From assembly GCA_963573305.1 (NCBI GenBank), contig OY754335.1, positions 55,821,985 through 55,885,984 on the forward strand: a stretch of 64,000 nucleotides of DNA, in the 5' to 3' direction. The translations under genes were made by a program, and so were the position numbers. The notes beneath the pieces were generated by a model. It worked only from the letters and a program-made list of their open reading frames with translations. It was not told the origin of the DNA and ran no database searches. Shown here piece after piece: positions 12,206 through 24,689 of the stretch. Each line of letters begins with the position of its first letter. The stretch's first letter is position 1. Source of the stretch: Pyrrhosoma nymphula. Taxonomy: Eukaryota > Arthropoda > Insecta > Odonata > Coenagrionidae.

Positions 12206-13710
12206 GACTTCCCATCGTTAGCCTGGTCTAAAGCCTGGGTCGCACGATGCTTGACATTGTGCAAGACCCGGTATGTTAGCCAGTACTTGATACGGAAGAC
12301 ACAACTTAGAGCGAGATCGAAGCAGTCTTCCAAGAACTAATGCGATCATTGAACTTGTGCAAGCTGGAAGCTAATGCATGTCCTGAAGTTGACAGCTGAT
12401 GATCAATGCGTGTGTAAAATTGAACGTGATTGGCTGCTTGGTCATGACAATCCTTTGTTATCCCATTTTTGTTAGAGATTTTTGAATTTTGAACTTAGAA
12501 TTTATTGTTGAATTGCGGTAGTGTATTTCGGAATGAATACGCCCGGTAAGCAACAGTGTGACCATAATAATAGTTTCGCATAACTTCATTGAAAAAAATG
12601 TATATGTAAGTTTATCCCTAACGATATTGATATCCAGGGCTTATTGGGCTATGGGCTAGTACCTTCCTACGCCCACATAAGTCATGAAATCAAGGATCCA
12701 AAAAAGTACGCTGGCGATTATTCATGATAACCAGTATGTTGGTTCTATATCACGCCATGCTCCTACGCGATCATGGTGGATTTAATCTTTGGATTTTTAC
12801 CGTGTGGTACAGGCTCAGAAAGAGGAGGAGTGACAGAGGTACCTGAAATTTACTAATTCCGTGGAGGTTTTCGCTGATTGTAAATACCTGAAACTGGTAT
12901 AATAGATCAAACAAGAGTCGAAGGACAATTATTTAAGTTCTGGTTTCACGCTTGTAAATATCATTACTCTTAGTGATGATGAGAGCCAGCCGAGCCGAAC
13001 CAGACGAAAGTTAGCTTTAAAATGTTTAAGATAAAAAAAATGTTACGCGATAATATCGATTATACGTGTGTTGCGAAGCATGGAAGAATGATAAAAATCA
13101 CGATGAGAGATGATTTTTTTGTTTCCTATTCAAATTATTTTAATGAGCGGATGCTCTTCCTACGAGGAAGCTCCGTTAATAATAATCAATCGAGTGGAGA
13201 AGGGTAACTTACACGAGTTTTTATCCTCACAGAAGCAGGCTCTCCTCGCAACTTCAGAATACATTAAGGGAGGCAAAATACTGGTGGCAGAGATTCAAAA
13301 CCATGAAATTAGCTCAATCATTAAGGAAAATATTTGAAATCATGCGAGTGACAAAAAAGTCAATTTTTATGAGTGTTCCTGTTTGAGGAAAAGGACGCCT
13401 CAACCATTTGGCACATGACGAAACCGATAGTTACTAGAGTCAAAATGTAATGAGAGAAAGTAAATGCTACACATTAGGTGCTATAAAAAAGTAATAATTT
13501 TAAACAAGCGTCGGTTATGGCTGAGCTACTTGAGTGCTTTCAAAAAATACTCAGGCAGTTTTGCTTTTTTCTGGATCATTCATAATCAGGGATTCAATTT
13601 AGGAATTTGATTTCCAAGATTTCTGCTCGCGAAAATCATGCAAGCTTTAATCCATTTAATTTTCTCGAGTTCGTCATAACAACACTAATTCGAAGAACTT
13701 CGGAATAAAT
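12206..13710 (+). other. Gene A 3' flank
   Basis: No canonical AATAAA is seen on the plus strand until 13704-13709, so either the 3' UTR is about 1.5 kb long or a variant signal is used. No repeat or gene is recognised here. Confidence 0.3.
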
Positions 13711-16700
13711 AGAAAATCACTTCTACGAGAAGAGGCGTTATAGTGACGACAATAGTCGGCATAATTAAAAATTTTGCTTCGAACCAGGATAATGTGAAAA
13801 CCATATTTCCCGAAAGCTTTTGAATCAGGATGCGAATTGGAAGGGGGAAGATCACCACTACGTAATACACTGTAATAAAATGTACATAATACTCTGATAT
13901 GAAATGTAAATAATGTACTGTAATTGTAATGAGTGGATGTAAAACAAATATAATTACAGTAAACTGTTTCGAATCGCAGGCTTTCACAGCCGTACTTTGA
14001 CGCTGAAGCAGTGTTCCAGGTTTGGTCCGCAAATGAAGGCAACACATTCGTTACACGTTACAACGTAGAGCTTCAAAAGGAGACCATTTACCATTCCTAC
14101 AAGTGATTTAGCTCAAGAAAGTGTTCACTACAACGCAAAAGGAAATTTTAGAGATAAAACACTCCACACACGGCTGAACTGTCGTGTTTCCCAGGCGTCA
14201 AAATGTTTTCTATTTGTATGTATTTTATTAAAGGAGTGAATAAATATGTTCCATTTTTTTAAGAAAACTCTTTCAATCATGAAAAAATATCGATGTAATT
14301 CCCTTGTTGGAACTAGTTACAACCTCTTTGCGAAACTTATAAATATTATTCGGTCTCTTACAAAAGAGCGGTGGACGACGATGGTGACTCAAGAAGATGC
14401 ACAACATGCAGGAATTTTGTATAAAAATACGGTAAATATGTTAAAAGGCTTTGCCGACATTAATTTGGTAACAAAACTGCGGAATAAATGGTAAAAGAAT
14501 GATGTATACTTAGGCGCGGTCCTTATCGTAGGTAGAAGGAAATTTCTCGCCAAATGACAGACGCATGTGAGAGTGATTGAGAATTCAACAGTGGTATAAG
14601 TTGGTGTTCACAGCTCTGAAATATCTCTTGAGAAAAATTCTAATATTTGAATAGTTACTTCTACTAAAACGTTGATATTCAGCTAAGGAGCGCATAACAA
14701 AGCATTCATAACTCAAAAATTGCCATAGCCAAACATTTTCCCACTCTACATAATTAGCATTATTACCCGGTCTCAGTTTTGGAATATACATCGTACTCAT
14801 TTTACCTCTCCTTACACATAAACATTTGAGAAAAGGAAGCAAACCATTAGGCTGAATTGGCCAACTTTCTTGAGCTCAAATGCTGGAAATTTTTCCCAAA
14901 CCAAGAGTTTGAGTTCCTTTACGGACAATCATCTAGAAAAACGTCCGCAATTATCAACATTTGGAAGTACAAATGTAATCACATGTGATTCCTTTTGAGG
15001 AAGACGGAAAAAATATTTCTGACCGGTGAAAGGAAACAAAATTACCGTAAAAAAGTGCAGAACGAGATTCAACCGGCCAAAAAAATCAACCACTTAGACC
15101 TGGTAATACGTGACTGATATATAATAACGCGAGAGAGAATCATGAAGGGCCCGTTAAACATTTGAGACATGAATCCAAAAGGGAGAGAGGAGATTGAATG
15201 GATAAGGAAATAAAAATAGGCACTCGCTTTTAGGCTCTCCATAAATTCCGATGAAACATCCTGGCTTCACTTTCCTCACATCCCCATCATTACTTGCCAA
15301 GGAAGTCGACGATTAACTCCCCATATATTTTCCCCGCCACACTTACGTTGGGATCGTATCAACTGGTGCCCCTCTCTCTCTTCACGAGTTCACGTTTCAG
15401 GTTAGCGATCTTGCAAAACGACAATGGACCAATAGTATTAGTGTTCGACTTTATACCCTAGGGCATTTAATCCAAATTGCACCAACAAGGGCGACAGAGA
15501 ACAAACATGGTTGTTCAAGCTCAACGAAGTTTTGACTTGGTGGCGTTAAAGCGATGATTCGTCTCGCGAAACTGGATGGCATTATTAGAAATGGAAGATC
15601 AAAAAGCATGTTTTTTTCTACAAAATATCAGGCATTGATTGGAAGTCAAGGAGATGTGCAATCGAGTCCATGCTGCAGATTTGTCTGAAAAAAATCAGTA
15701 AGTTCAGAAATTTGTTTTAGTCAAGCATATCATTAAATTACATAAGGTTCCTTTTAAGACTGAATGCCTGAAGCTACTAACACAAAATACACGACTACCG
15801 CAAAAACGAAAGTTATCAGTAGCGTAATAGCAAGTGAACATAGCTCCTTGGGTTGCATGCCGTAGGATCGACATAGGCAACCTTATATCCGTAATTTTTG
15901 AAATCACATGGATATTCTAATTTTAATGGCTAGAAAATATTCGAAATGTAACGAAGACTAAATTTCAAAAATATGAAAAAAGTAGAGATTTTCAAACAAT
16001 AAGCAATACATAAAAATATAAAGCATTGTTTTTTCTGAACTTTAACTCTTGCGTTTAATGGCTAGTTTGGATTCTGGGAGTACATGCAAAAAATGACCAG
16101 AATCCCGAAAAATTGCATACACAGAAACTGCTTAAATCGCCAGCGACAGCAAAAATGTCAATATTTATCGCCTGCAGATTACTAACTATACGCCATATTT
16201 TTTATTTTCCTATACTTAGAGCTTAATTACACCAACTCTAATGCTGCCAGACATATATAGGTTTATATTTTTTCATACAGCTGTGACTCCGCCATAGGGT
16301 GTCACTGTTCCGGTAAGAAGATAATAATTGGCTATACGAGCATTATAACACATTTTAGATTTAAAAAATCGGTTTATTTTATCATAAATATGACATGTCT
16401 AAGAGATAGGAAAAAGGAGACACATTTTTCCATCAATTTGACATAATTTCGATTTTCTCACTAGAAATTATTTGCAAAACAATTTCGACACAAGGACCAC
16501 TATTGAATTTATTCAACTTCATCACTTTATTCTTTGTCAGACTTAAATCCATCTCTCGTAGATGACAGCCATTATCACAAAAACAAAAACGCCTTTCTGA
16601 CACACAGTCGACGTGGGCCTACGTTTCCTGGATTTTCCGGTATCAGGAGGAAGTGTCAAAGTCAGAGGTGAGTGGGTGGCAATAGCGAACGCCAAAAGTC

Positions 16701-17670
16701 AAGTGAGGGAAGCCTAAAACAGTGGTCAAGTGGGAGACCAACGGAATAAAACTTTCGCAAGATAGATTAAGTGAGCGACTGTGGAGTGCAGGAGAAAAGG
16801 GTGGACCAGTACAAACAGGAATTACCGGAATAGCGTTTCAAATTTAGGGCACGACATCTCATTAAAAGGCAAGAGTGATATATGAGTTTAGACTGTACTT
16901 AATTTTAAAATTAATTTCCTAACAGTAAAACATAAACGTGACAACTGGAATGAAATGACCAATGCATATGGTAAACATTTAGGTCACTATCATCGATTGA
17001 AATCTAAAAGGTTCAACAAACAACGGCTGACATTAACGCACGCTTAATACTTATTTTATCTGAAAATGCATTGCGACACTATTATATCAATGCGTCAGCA
17101 ATGCGACAATATCAATGTGACAGATAAAACGAAATGATCAACTTGAAGAGAAAACATAAAGGTCGCATTCAACGATTGAGATTTTAGAGGACATTTTTTT
17201 TCACCGAAGTAACAGTTCGCATTGAGCCACACAGGTGAGAACTTCCACCGATAATTGTTGATAATTCACCTCTCAACAGTTGATCAAATTTCCAATAGAG
17301 AAAAATTAACATTATCATCCATTAAGTCGCACGCATTTAATCGAAATGGAAAAGATAATATACGCGATGTTAACGAGATACATAATTGACTACGTGAAAG
17401 GCTGGGGAAATATTTCAGACTATCTTTAAATATTCACGCAAGTTTCATGAGAAGTCTCACTCTCCCAGCTTCAATTAACGCCTCTTCCGGCATTAATATG
17501 ATCCAGGATGTGTTTTTTAGGCCAATGGAGTGACCGCTTTCGAAAAAGAGCTAGAACAATCTATAAATGTTCTCACATTCATGTACAAAATCTAAATAAA
17601 ATGTATAGACACATTTTCAACCGTTGTGAAATTTGAAGAAAATATTCTGCTGAATTTTAATGATGTTCCG
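13711..17670. other. Intergenic stretch without recognisable features
   Basis: AT-rich. The open frames here (for example 14246-14494) have no recognisable domain, and no repeat with visible boundaries was found. Confidence 0.5.
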
Positions 17671-17676
17671 CCTGTC

Positions 17677-17755
17677 TGCAGTGGCCAGTTTGGTAGTGAG
17701 CCTATCAGGCAACCGTGAGTTCGCATCTTGCCTCGGAAATGGACGAAATGTTGCC
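17677..17755 (+). repeat. tRNA-derived SINE fragment
   Basis: A-box-like TGGCCAGTTTGGTAGTGAGC is followed about 30 bases later by a B-box-like GTGAGTTCGCATC. Boundaries are not visible. Confidence 0.5.
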
Positions 17756-18245
17756 TTAGAATTTAAGTCATAGGTTTGACAGACAGTGTGAGATGACCGT
17801 ATCAGTTAGAGAAGCAAAAAATCAAAATAAACTAAAGCTAAAAATAACTTCATATTTGAAGTGGATCGAAGCAGATTTCAAGGAACGAAATCCATGAACT
17901 TGATTACGACAGGATTCCGCACGAGAAGAATTCCGCATTCGGCACGGCGGAACTGACATGAATTTTTCAGCAATCTTGTCTCCAGAAAAGTTCGAGGACG
18001 AAACGAGAACTCGCCGAGGAAAAAATAACCGAGGGGGAAACGTTTTTCCAAGGCGCAGACGAAGAGTGTTTTCGGGTGAAAGGAGAACAGTTGAACGAAG
18101 GGAGAGGGGCGGGCCGCGGGTAGGTGGGAGGAAAGGGAAAGATGCATAACCGGAGGGCACCTCACGGCTGCCTTTGGGTCGCCAAGTGGAGCAAGGAGAT
18201 GAGAAGAAGTGGGGTGGTTGAACGCCTTCCAAGAGTGAAACGTGC

Positions 18246-18297
18246 GCGTAAAACCAGCCGGAAGGTTAAGGTGAACAGGACACGGCGGTTCGTTAGG
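18246..18297. repeat. Dispersed repeat, copy 1
   Basis: Contains CGGAAGGTTAAGG and GGTTCGTTA, as does 19266-19322. The minus strand reads NEPPCPVHLNLPAGFTRT. Confidence 0.5.
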
Positions 18298-18396
18298 TGT
18301 CCACGAGTTTCTAGTCATGGCGTGCAAGTCAGTGGAGAGCATGGAATTATCACGTCCATAGATAAAACGTTATAAGCCCCTCAACTAATGGTGGAC

Positions 18397-18625
18397 GACG
18401 TTTATTTACGTCCTCGCAGAACTTGATGGCTTTCGACGTCAATTGTCGTCAGAGACATCTTTCTTATCATAATCATCATCATCATTATTTTTCCCATTGA
18501 AAAAAGGAGCATGGAAAAGTCACGCTAGCGTCCTTTCTAAGCGCTCTTTATCATTCAACTCTCTTATGACGTAAATTTACGTCATTGCTTTCCTTAATTG
18601 GATGGTGTGGACGTCAATTGACGTC
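18397..18625. repeat. Cluster of four 16-bp palindromic units
   Basis: Units of form GACGTNNATTNNCGTC lie at 18397-18412, 18435-18450, 18568-18583 and 18610-18625; the third (GACGTAAATTTACGTC) and fourth (GACGTCAATTGACGTC) are perfect palindromes. Possibly subterminal repeats of a DNA transposon. Confidence 0.6.
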
Positions 18626-19265
18626 GAATGCTTATTGTAGATTATCAACATCACTTGGTGCTCTATCAATTACTTGCAATATTTTTGGACAGATACAACC
18701 TATATTTACTTCATAAGTCATTAATACGTCGTACATACAATTTCCTAAAAACGGTAACTGTTTGTCCCGCACTACGTCACATTTTAGCTCCTCATGCCCT
18801 CTGCCCCTCTTAACACCGCCCAAAATTCCGACTTACTTCCTTCCTCTTCCGCTTTCCCCAAAAACTCCTCTCAATCTCCCTCTTGAGCATGCTCTCCCAA
18901 TTCGGTGCACCCTCCATCCATTTATCCTACCCCCGCCGAACTTCCGATATCACACTTCTTTCCTCTCCCACCAGTTCCAAAACTTAATGGTTATCAAACA
19001 ATAAAAAGCTCAATCTCACACGGGAAAGTACTGGAAATGGAGTACGTACTGAGAGGTGACGATACATCAAAGATGGTGATAAAAGGAAGAATACTAGGTA
19101 AAAGTGGGGGCGAGACTAGAAAAAGGGGGTTTGAAGGGACGCAAAAGATATGAGGAGTTTCACAGGCATTTAGAATGAAAAAAGATAATTTTGATAAGAC
19201 GCTAGACAAAGATTCGAAGGAATATCAATCGTGAAAGACTGCATCCGACACAGAAATGGAGCAAT

Positions 19266-19322
19266 TGTACGCGTTATAGCCGTCGGAAGGTTAAGGCGGA
19301 GAGGACAGGAAGGTTCGTTAAA
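19266..19322. repeat. Dispersed repeat, copy 2
   Basis: Same blocks as at 18246-18297. The minus strand reads NEPSCPLRLNLPTAITRT, so similarity extends to the peptide level, as expected of transposon-derived sequence. Confidence 0.5.
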
Positions 19323-20229
19323 AAGACTGTAGTAGTGGAAGCATTTGTGTTCCACTCATTGCGCACTACGTAGACCCAGTTAGGCTCATGGAAAATTCAC
19401 ACCTTGGTGAGTTTGTTTGAAACTAGATCAGGCAAACTAGACCGGGTAACTAAGGAATCGGTCATCAAACATGAGTGGCTCAAGATTCTAAGGTATTTTA
19501 ACCGCTTTTAACGATGTAACGCAGCCTTCCAGATCGAGTTTCTCTCTAAGGGTAGATGTTGATCGAGTTTTATACCAACAAACCCTGGAGCGCGTGAGTG
19601 AAATCAAATTCCAAGTACAACCTTTCCGTTTTCTCGGTTTAAAATAAACTGCGTTATCTGATGACGAGCCCAAGCTATTAGAAAACATGAAAATTATACG
19701 TGAATAATAATGAAAAATACTGTTTCCTATGCTTCACCTATTTCCCTTCAAATCGATTTAGTATAGCATTCAAGTAGCGAGAAAAAGTAAGAAAAGGCAG
19801 GATGATACAATTATTTTCAGTTAGAAGGCACGTTTTTATTAGCTTTTTTCTGAATCCTACCTTTTCGTAAGAAAGATGATTGGTTAATAACCCAACATGA
19901 ACATAAATATGGGCGTAGTGTACCGGAACTGGGGTGTCGATAATTATGCTGATGGGTTTGTTAGTTATTCAATATTATCAATGATATAACCAGTTTTGTG
20001 ACTTGGTACTTTAATTAACTGGTCTCAAAACTGGTCCTTGATAAACGCCTGAATTACCGGCGTGTCCATATCTTTCAGACCGTAAATCTGTGAACAAGGC
20101 ACTGAATTACAAATCTCTTTCAACAAGCATCTTTCCCCCAGAACTTAGGTGGGGAGAGGCCCCGATTTAGGGGTTGGTGGGCTATAGGAAGGGAAGAAAG
20201 TAAACGGAGGTGAGGTTATCGGCAGCAGT

Positions 20230-20640
20230 GGAAGAGAAACTCCGTACTCATAACGCATGAGTTCATTTGCGAATGAATGAACCTGATCTCCCAGATGGAT
20301 AAATATGAACGGAGGGTACTTTATTGGCTAGGTCATATTGACGTAATGTATGAAAGTCGAATCACAAAGTGGGTATGTGAAAGAAAGTGAATGTTGGGTG
20401 AGGAAGAGGTTGGTACACTTTGGAGGTTCATAGGTTAATATGGTACATGAGACTCTCAGGAGCAGGAATATTAGGAGTCATGGCTAAAAAAGAGATGTAC
20501 GGAGGAACGCGTGACTGGACAGAAGTGACATATGACGCAAGCAAAGTTAGGACAAGCTGAGAGAAATTATTGAAGCACCCTCTTTCCATGGCCTGCCTTC
20601 AATAACTGGACCTTTTTTTCACTGACCTAAACGGAAAGGG
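20230..20640 (+). mobile_element. Degenerate non-LTR retrotransposon tail
   Basis: Broken frames read YERRVLYWLGHID...ESRITKWVCERK, like the reverse-transcriptase C-terminal region (W-x-GHV-x-RMDE-x-R-x-x-K) of LINEs common in arthropods. Several stops and shifts; no boundaries. Confidence 0.45.
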
Positions 20641-20649
20641 CACACGATG

Positions 20650-23600
20650 GTGAAATGTACGACCGATCGCATAGTCCTAACGGAGGCTGCCTCGGTACAA
20701 ATAAGTAGTTGAAAATATGTAGTTACTTTTAAAATTTAAAGCTCCAATCCTTGTGTGAAATGCAATAATCCAACCTTTACTTTTGGGGAGTTCCAAAGGC
20801 TAGCGGTTCATTATGTCCCTAAGAGCAGGAATAAGGTCTTGGAATGGCAGTCGAATCCCTAAAAAATAATTATTATGACGGGGCCACTCAAGCTAGATAG
20901 GTCGAAGGGTAAGAAGCCAGGATAGCATAAAATAGTCCGCAAAGCGCTTGTATATCTCTGATACGTAGCTGCCAGAAGGCGTTTTTCCCCAGCGGTTTCT
21001 TGACTCACAGAATAATTTTCCTGGACTATGAATGTTAAGAGCACAAAGTTTTATAATAAAAACAAAGATTTGTCTACTCTTTACACCACAGCCAAAATTC
21101 AAGGCGGTATATCACAAGATTAAGGTAAAGATAATTGAAAACAGAAATGGTCCGCAGCAGAGCATTCGGCCGAAGTAGTTAGCACCCTTAAGGTGGTTCC
21201 ACCGTAAAAAGACTGAAATATTATTTTATTCATATTCTGTCTCCTTGTAGAAAGACTTGTCCTCTATCTGTTATGAACAAAAAATTCTACCTATATAGGC
21301 TATTTTTTTATCTTCTTGAACTTGAAATTACATGGCTTTCAATTGAAGAGTGCGGGAAACAACAGGGAAAATAGTACCTATTCATCCATATGATATAAAT
21401 TCCATTTTCACAAAAATATTCACAAGAAGGAAAATATCCCAAGAAATTAAATAAAAATAAAATATAGGCACAATACCACCTTAATTTTGTGAGACGTTAG
21501 CCAATCACTAATTGTGAGTTAAAATGCGATAATCCCATGGAAATGGCGCTGCAGTCGGCTCGAATGGCTGGAAAAAGTACTAGTTTAAATATATTTGCGG
21601 AATAATCTGCCCATTTTGTATGTACCCTAATTTTGGTTTCCAATAGGTAAAGCATGTCAACTGCGAGAGTCGGGTTTTTAAACCAAATAAATAGAAAGGT
21701 GGAACTTTGTATTTGTTTTGACTCACACAGTCGCGATGGGACCTCCTTAAGTAAAAGCGGGAGAGTGGGAAATGACCGAGGACCACGGACTGAACGACCG
21801 AGGGGTGAACAAAACCGATTGGGTAAAGGACCTGGGCGGGAGAGCAGCGGGCACGTAACCTGGATTACATTTCAGGCAGGACTCATGGAGCGTGGGGGAC
21901 GATAAACTTTTTGGGAGTGGGGTGAGTAGGCGATCAGGAGCCGCAGGAAGTTGGAGACAGGATTGATTGGTTCACACAATAAGAACTTTTGGGTAACTAG
22001 CACCCGAGGGGTTTTGTGAAAGACTCTTCAGGGGATCATAAAGCCGGTGTGAATGTGTGAGGAAATTTTGACCTTAATTTCAAAGGAGACGGACTCGTAT
22101 TACGGAGATAATTTTCAATTTTCCAATTAATGGATTAGTTCCCCAAAGTGCCATTTTCACTTCCCTTGCCTTCCGTGGCCAGAGGAGTATGTAAGTAGTC
22201 ATGACAAAAGGAAAAGATAAAAGTGAACACTGCCTGCTGTTCCAAAGAGTTCTTTAATATTTTATTAATCATCAGCAAAAACGTTTTCAAATTAATATTA
22301 ATTTTTAGAAACTTCTTTCGAAAATTATGAGTAGCGATATGAACAACGAAAGACCTTTTCATATGAAAAAATAAATATGCTTCGGGATCCAGAACGAATT
22401 TTTGAACACTGCGCAGGCGTAATTTATTGAGAGTATATATTTTTCATTGATTATTTTGCAAAATTGCGCACAATTTTAACGCGATTGCACACGAATTTGT
22501 AATTTAAAAAAATTCCCGGTAGGACCAAAATTACAAAACACCATTGGTATTGAAGCGAATTCCATTACGTAAGAGAAGATAAATATAGATTTGATTATGA
22601 GAGATTAAAAGACATGTGACCTTCGCCTTACATTGAAATATCTCCGGATTAAGTTTAATGGCGTGCATGTCTAACAAGCCTCCCTTTTAAATTCAACTGA
22701 ATTCCGTATGCCCTCAAAATATTCAGGAACTTGTTATATGGAGGTGACAATTTCAAAATTATATTTTAATATAGCCACCGCTATGCATTTTACATACACT
22801 CCTAGATGGTAAGACAGCATGTGGTTATAGTTCTGATTTCACTTTGCAAACTCCCATGGTATTATGTATTTGGCTTTCGAATCATTCTGTACGCACATGG
22901 GAATGGGATTCACTCATACACACCCTGATTGAACGTACCGACAAATGATTGGAAACCTCTCTCCTTCATCGCTATAGGAACGAGGAAAGCCATGAACCGA
23001 CTCGTTGAAAAAGGATATTTATCGAATCCAATAGGACAGAGACTCAGGATGCAGTCCCGCGGGCTGATATAAATTCAAACTACAGATGAGGCATCAGCAG
23101 GGATGGCCGCAGATATACAGCTCTCAGTAGTGGGAGTCCATGACGACGGAGAGCGGACGATCGTGAAGCCGGAAATCTCGTTTTGAATTGCGCTCACGAC
23201 CGACCTGGTGACTGTGGTCACGCCCATTCGAGACATTGAAAAACAAACAAACAAAACAAGTTCTTTTGACAGGGCACCGAAATAACATCGGCGGTGGGCG
23301 AGACTTCTGAGTGGAGAAATCTCATTGCATCACTTCCTTTTGCCGTACTGCAGCTCAGTTATTACTATGTACTTCAGCCACTCGAGATATTAAATAGGTC
23401 GCATGAGAGAGGATGTCAGAGAATCCAACGCCTTTCGCTTCCCAATATAAAATTTGGAGACTGCTTCTAGGGCTGCGCAACATTCGAATTTGAATTTCCC
23501 CGATTGAGATGTAAATTGTACACTGCAAACACATGGATATGAACTCTCGCCGAATTGGATGCGGACAACGTTTCATGCCGCCATTTCATCGCACGTTGAT

Positions 23601-24590
23601 GCATTCAAAATTCAAATACCAACTCTGAAGGGTGCCTTTGAAGTATTTTTATCGTCCATCACTGTACTTAAATTGGAGGTTGATTCTTCCGTGTTTCGGG
23701 ATTTCCGCCACTCATTTGGACCTGAGGAAGCCTTCAGGATAGTCGGCGAAATATTTCCAAGAAGATGGAACGAAAATCGGAAAAACGGAAAGCCGGAAAC
23801 GGAAACGGAACGGAAAACTCCCGAAAAACGGAAGAATCAACCCCCATCCAAGCCCCGTGGAAATCTACGTCACAACTGTACCTACTTATATTCTTATAGT
23901 GAAAGAGAAAAACTCAGGAAGACTGACGAGACAAAAAAAATTAGTGCTACTCATGATTTTGTTGCTATACGCAAGATTTACTCTTCCTAAGTCATAGAGA
24001 TAGGTATGGCAGTCAGTTTCATTTATTAGCGGTATTTTGTCCACTGTTATTCAAAATCTGGAATGGTGAAATGAATACGAGTTTTGCGACGCTGAGAAAC
24101 AAGTTCAAATAGCTTGTTATCGCTATCCTCAGTCATTCAGTATTTCACGTTAAAGTAATTCTATATCTAATTAATTTTCAAGGAAGAGCACTATCGCATA
24201 CCCACTCTTAAGTTGCCAGTCATTGCCATATACGCTGTACGGCGTAGTTAAAATTTCAAAGAAAAACCGGGAGGAAATAAACTTAATTGCATATTTATGA
24301 ACATAAAAGCCTCAAAGCTTATAGTTTATACTCTATTAATTTCGACTGGATGGACTGCACTGAGACGATGTACTCACAGAAAAGTATAGGAAAAACTCGG
24401 ATCAAAGAGAGAAACATCAATCATCAGAGTAAATGCATTGACTTCTTACAAAAGTTCTGGCGGAACGATGAAGCCCTTGGCTGGTGAATTTTTGGGATCA
24501 GGGTTTCAGCAAAGGTGGTTCCTTTGAACAATTCCTCGCCACATATTTTTGACTAAAAACTTATGCGTTGAAATTCATTGTGCAAAAAAT
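20650..24590. other. Intergenic stretch, mostly featureless
   Basis: The only structure I see is a short CGGAAA-rich simple repeat at 23770-23840, within an open frame (23559-23990) that matches no family I recognise. Confidence 0.45.
23770..23840 (+). repeat. CGGAAA simple repeat
   Basis: The hexamer CGGAAA and near variants recur about nine times in 70 bp. Confidence 0.6.
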
Positions 24591-24599
24591 ATCAATTAG

Positions 24600-24680
24600 A
24601 CAGCTTGGATTGTAACTACCGAACTCGCTACACCAGCAATTTGGAGCACTGGGTTCGTACCTCAGTGGAGTCATATGATT
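24600..24680 (+). repeat. Possible tRNA-derived SINE fragment
   Basis: GGGTTCGTACCTC at 24651-24663 fits a B box, and the 50 bases upstream have tRNA-like spacing. No boundaries visible. Confidence 0.4.
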
Positions 24681-24689
24681 TTCTTCTTG

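Noticed and set aside
14246..14494. 82-codon open frame
   Set aside because: AT-rich Lys/Asn/Phe composition typical of chance frames in AT-rich DNA; no match recognised.
23559..23990. 143-codon open frame
   Set aside because: Much of it is a CGGAAA simple repeat; the rest resembles no family.
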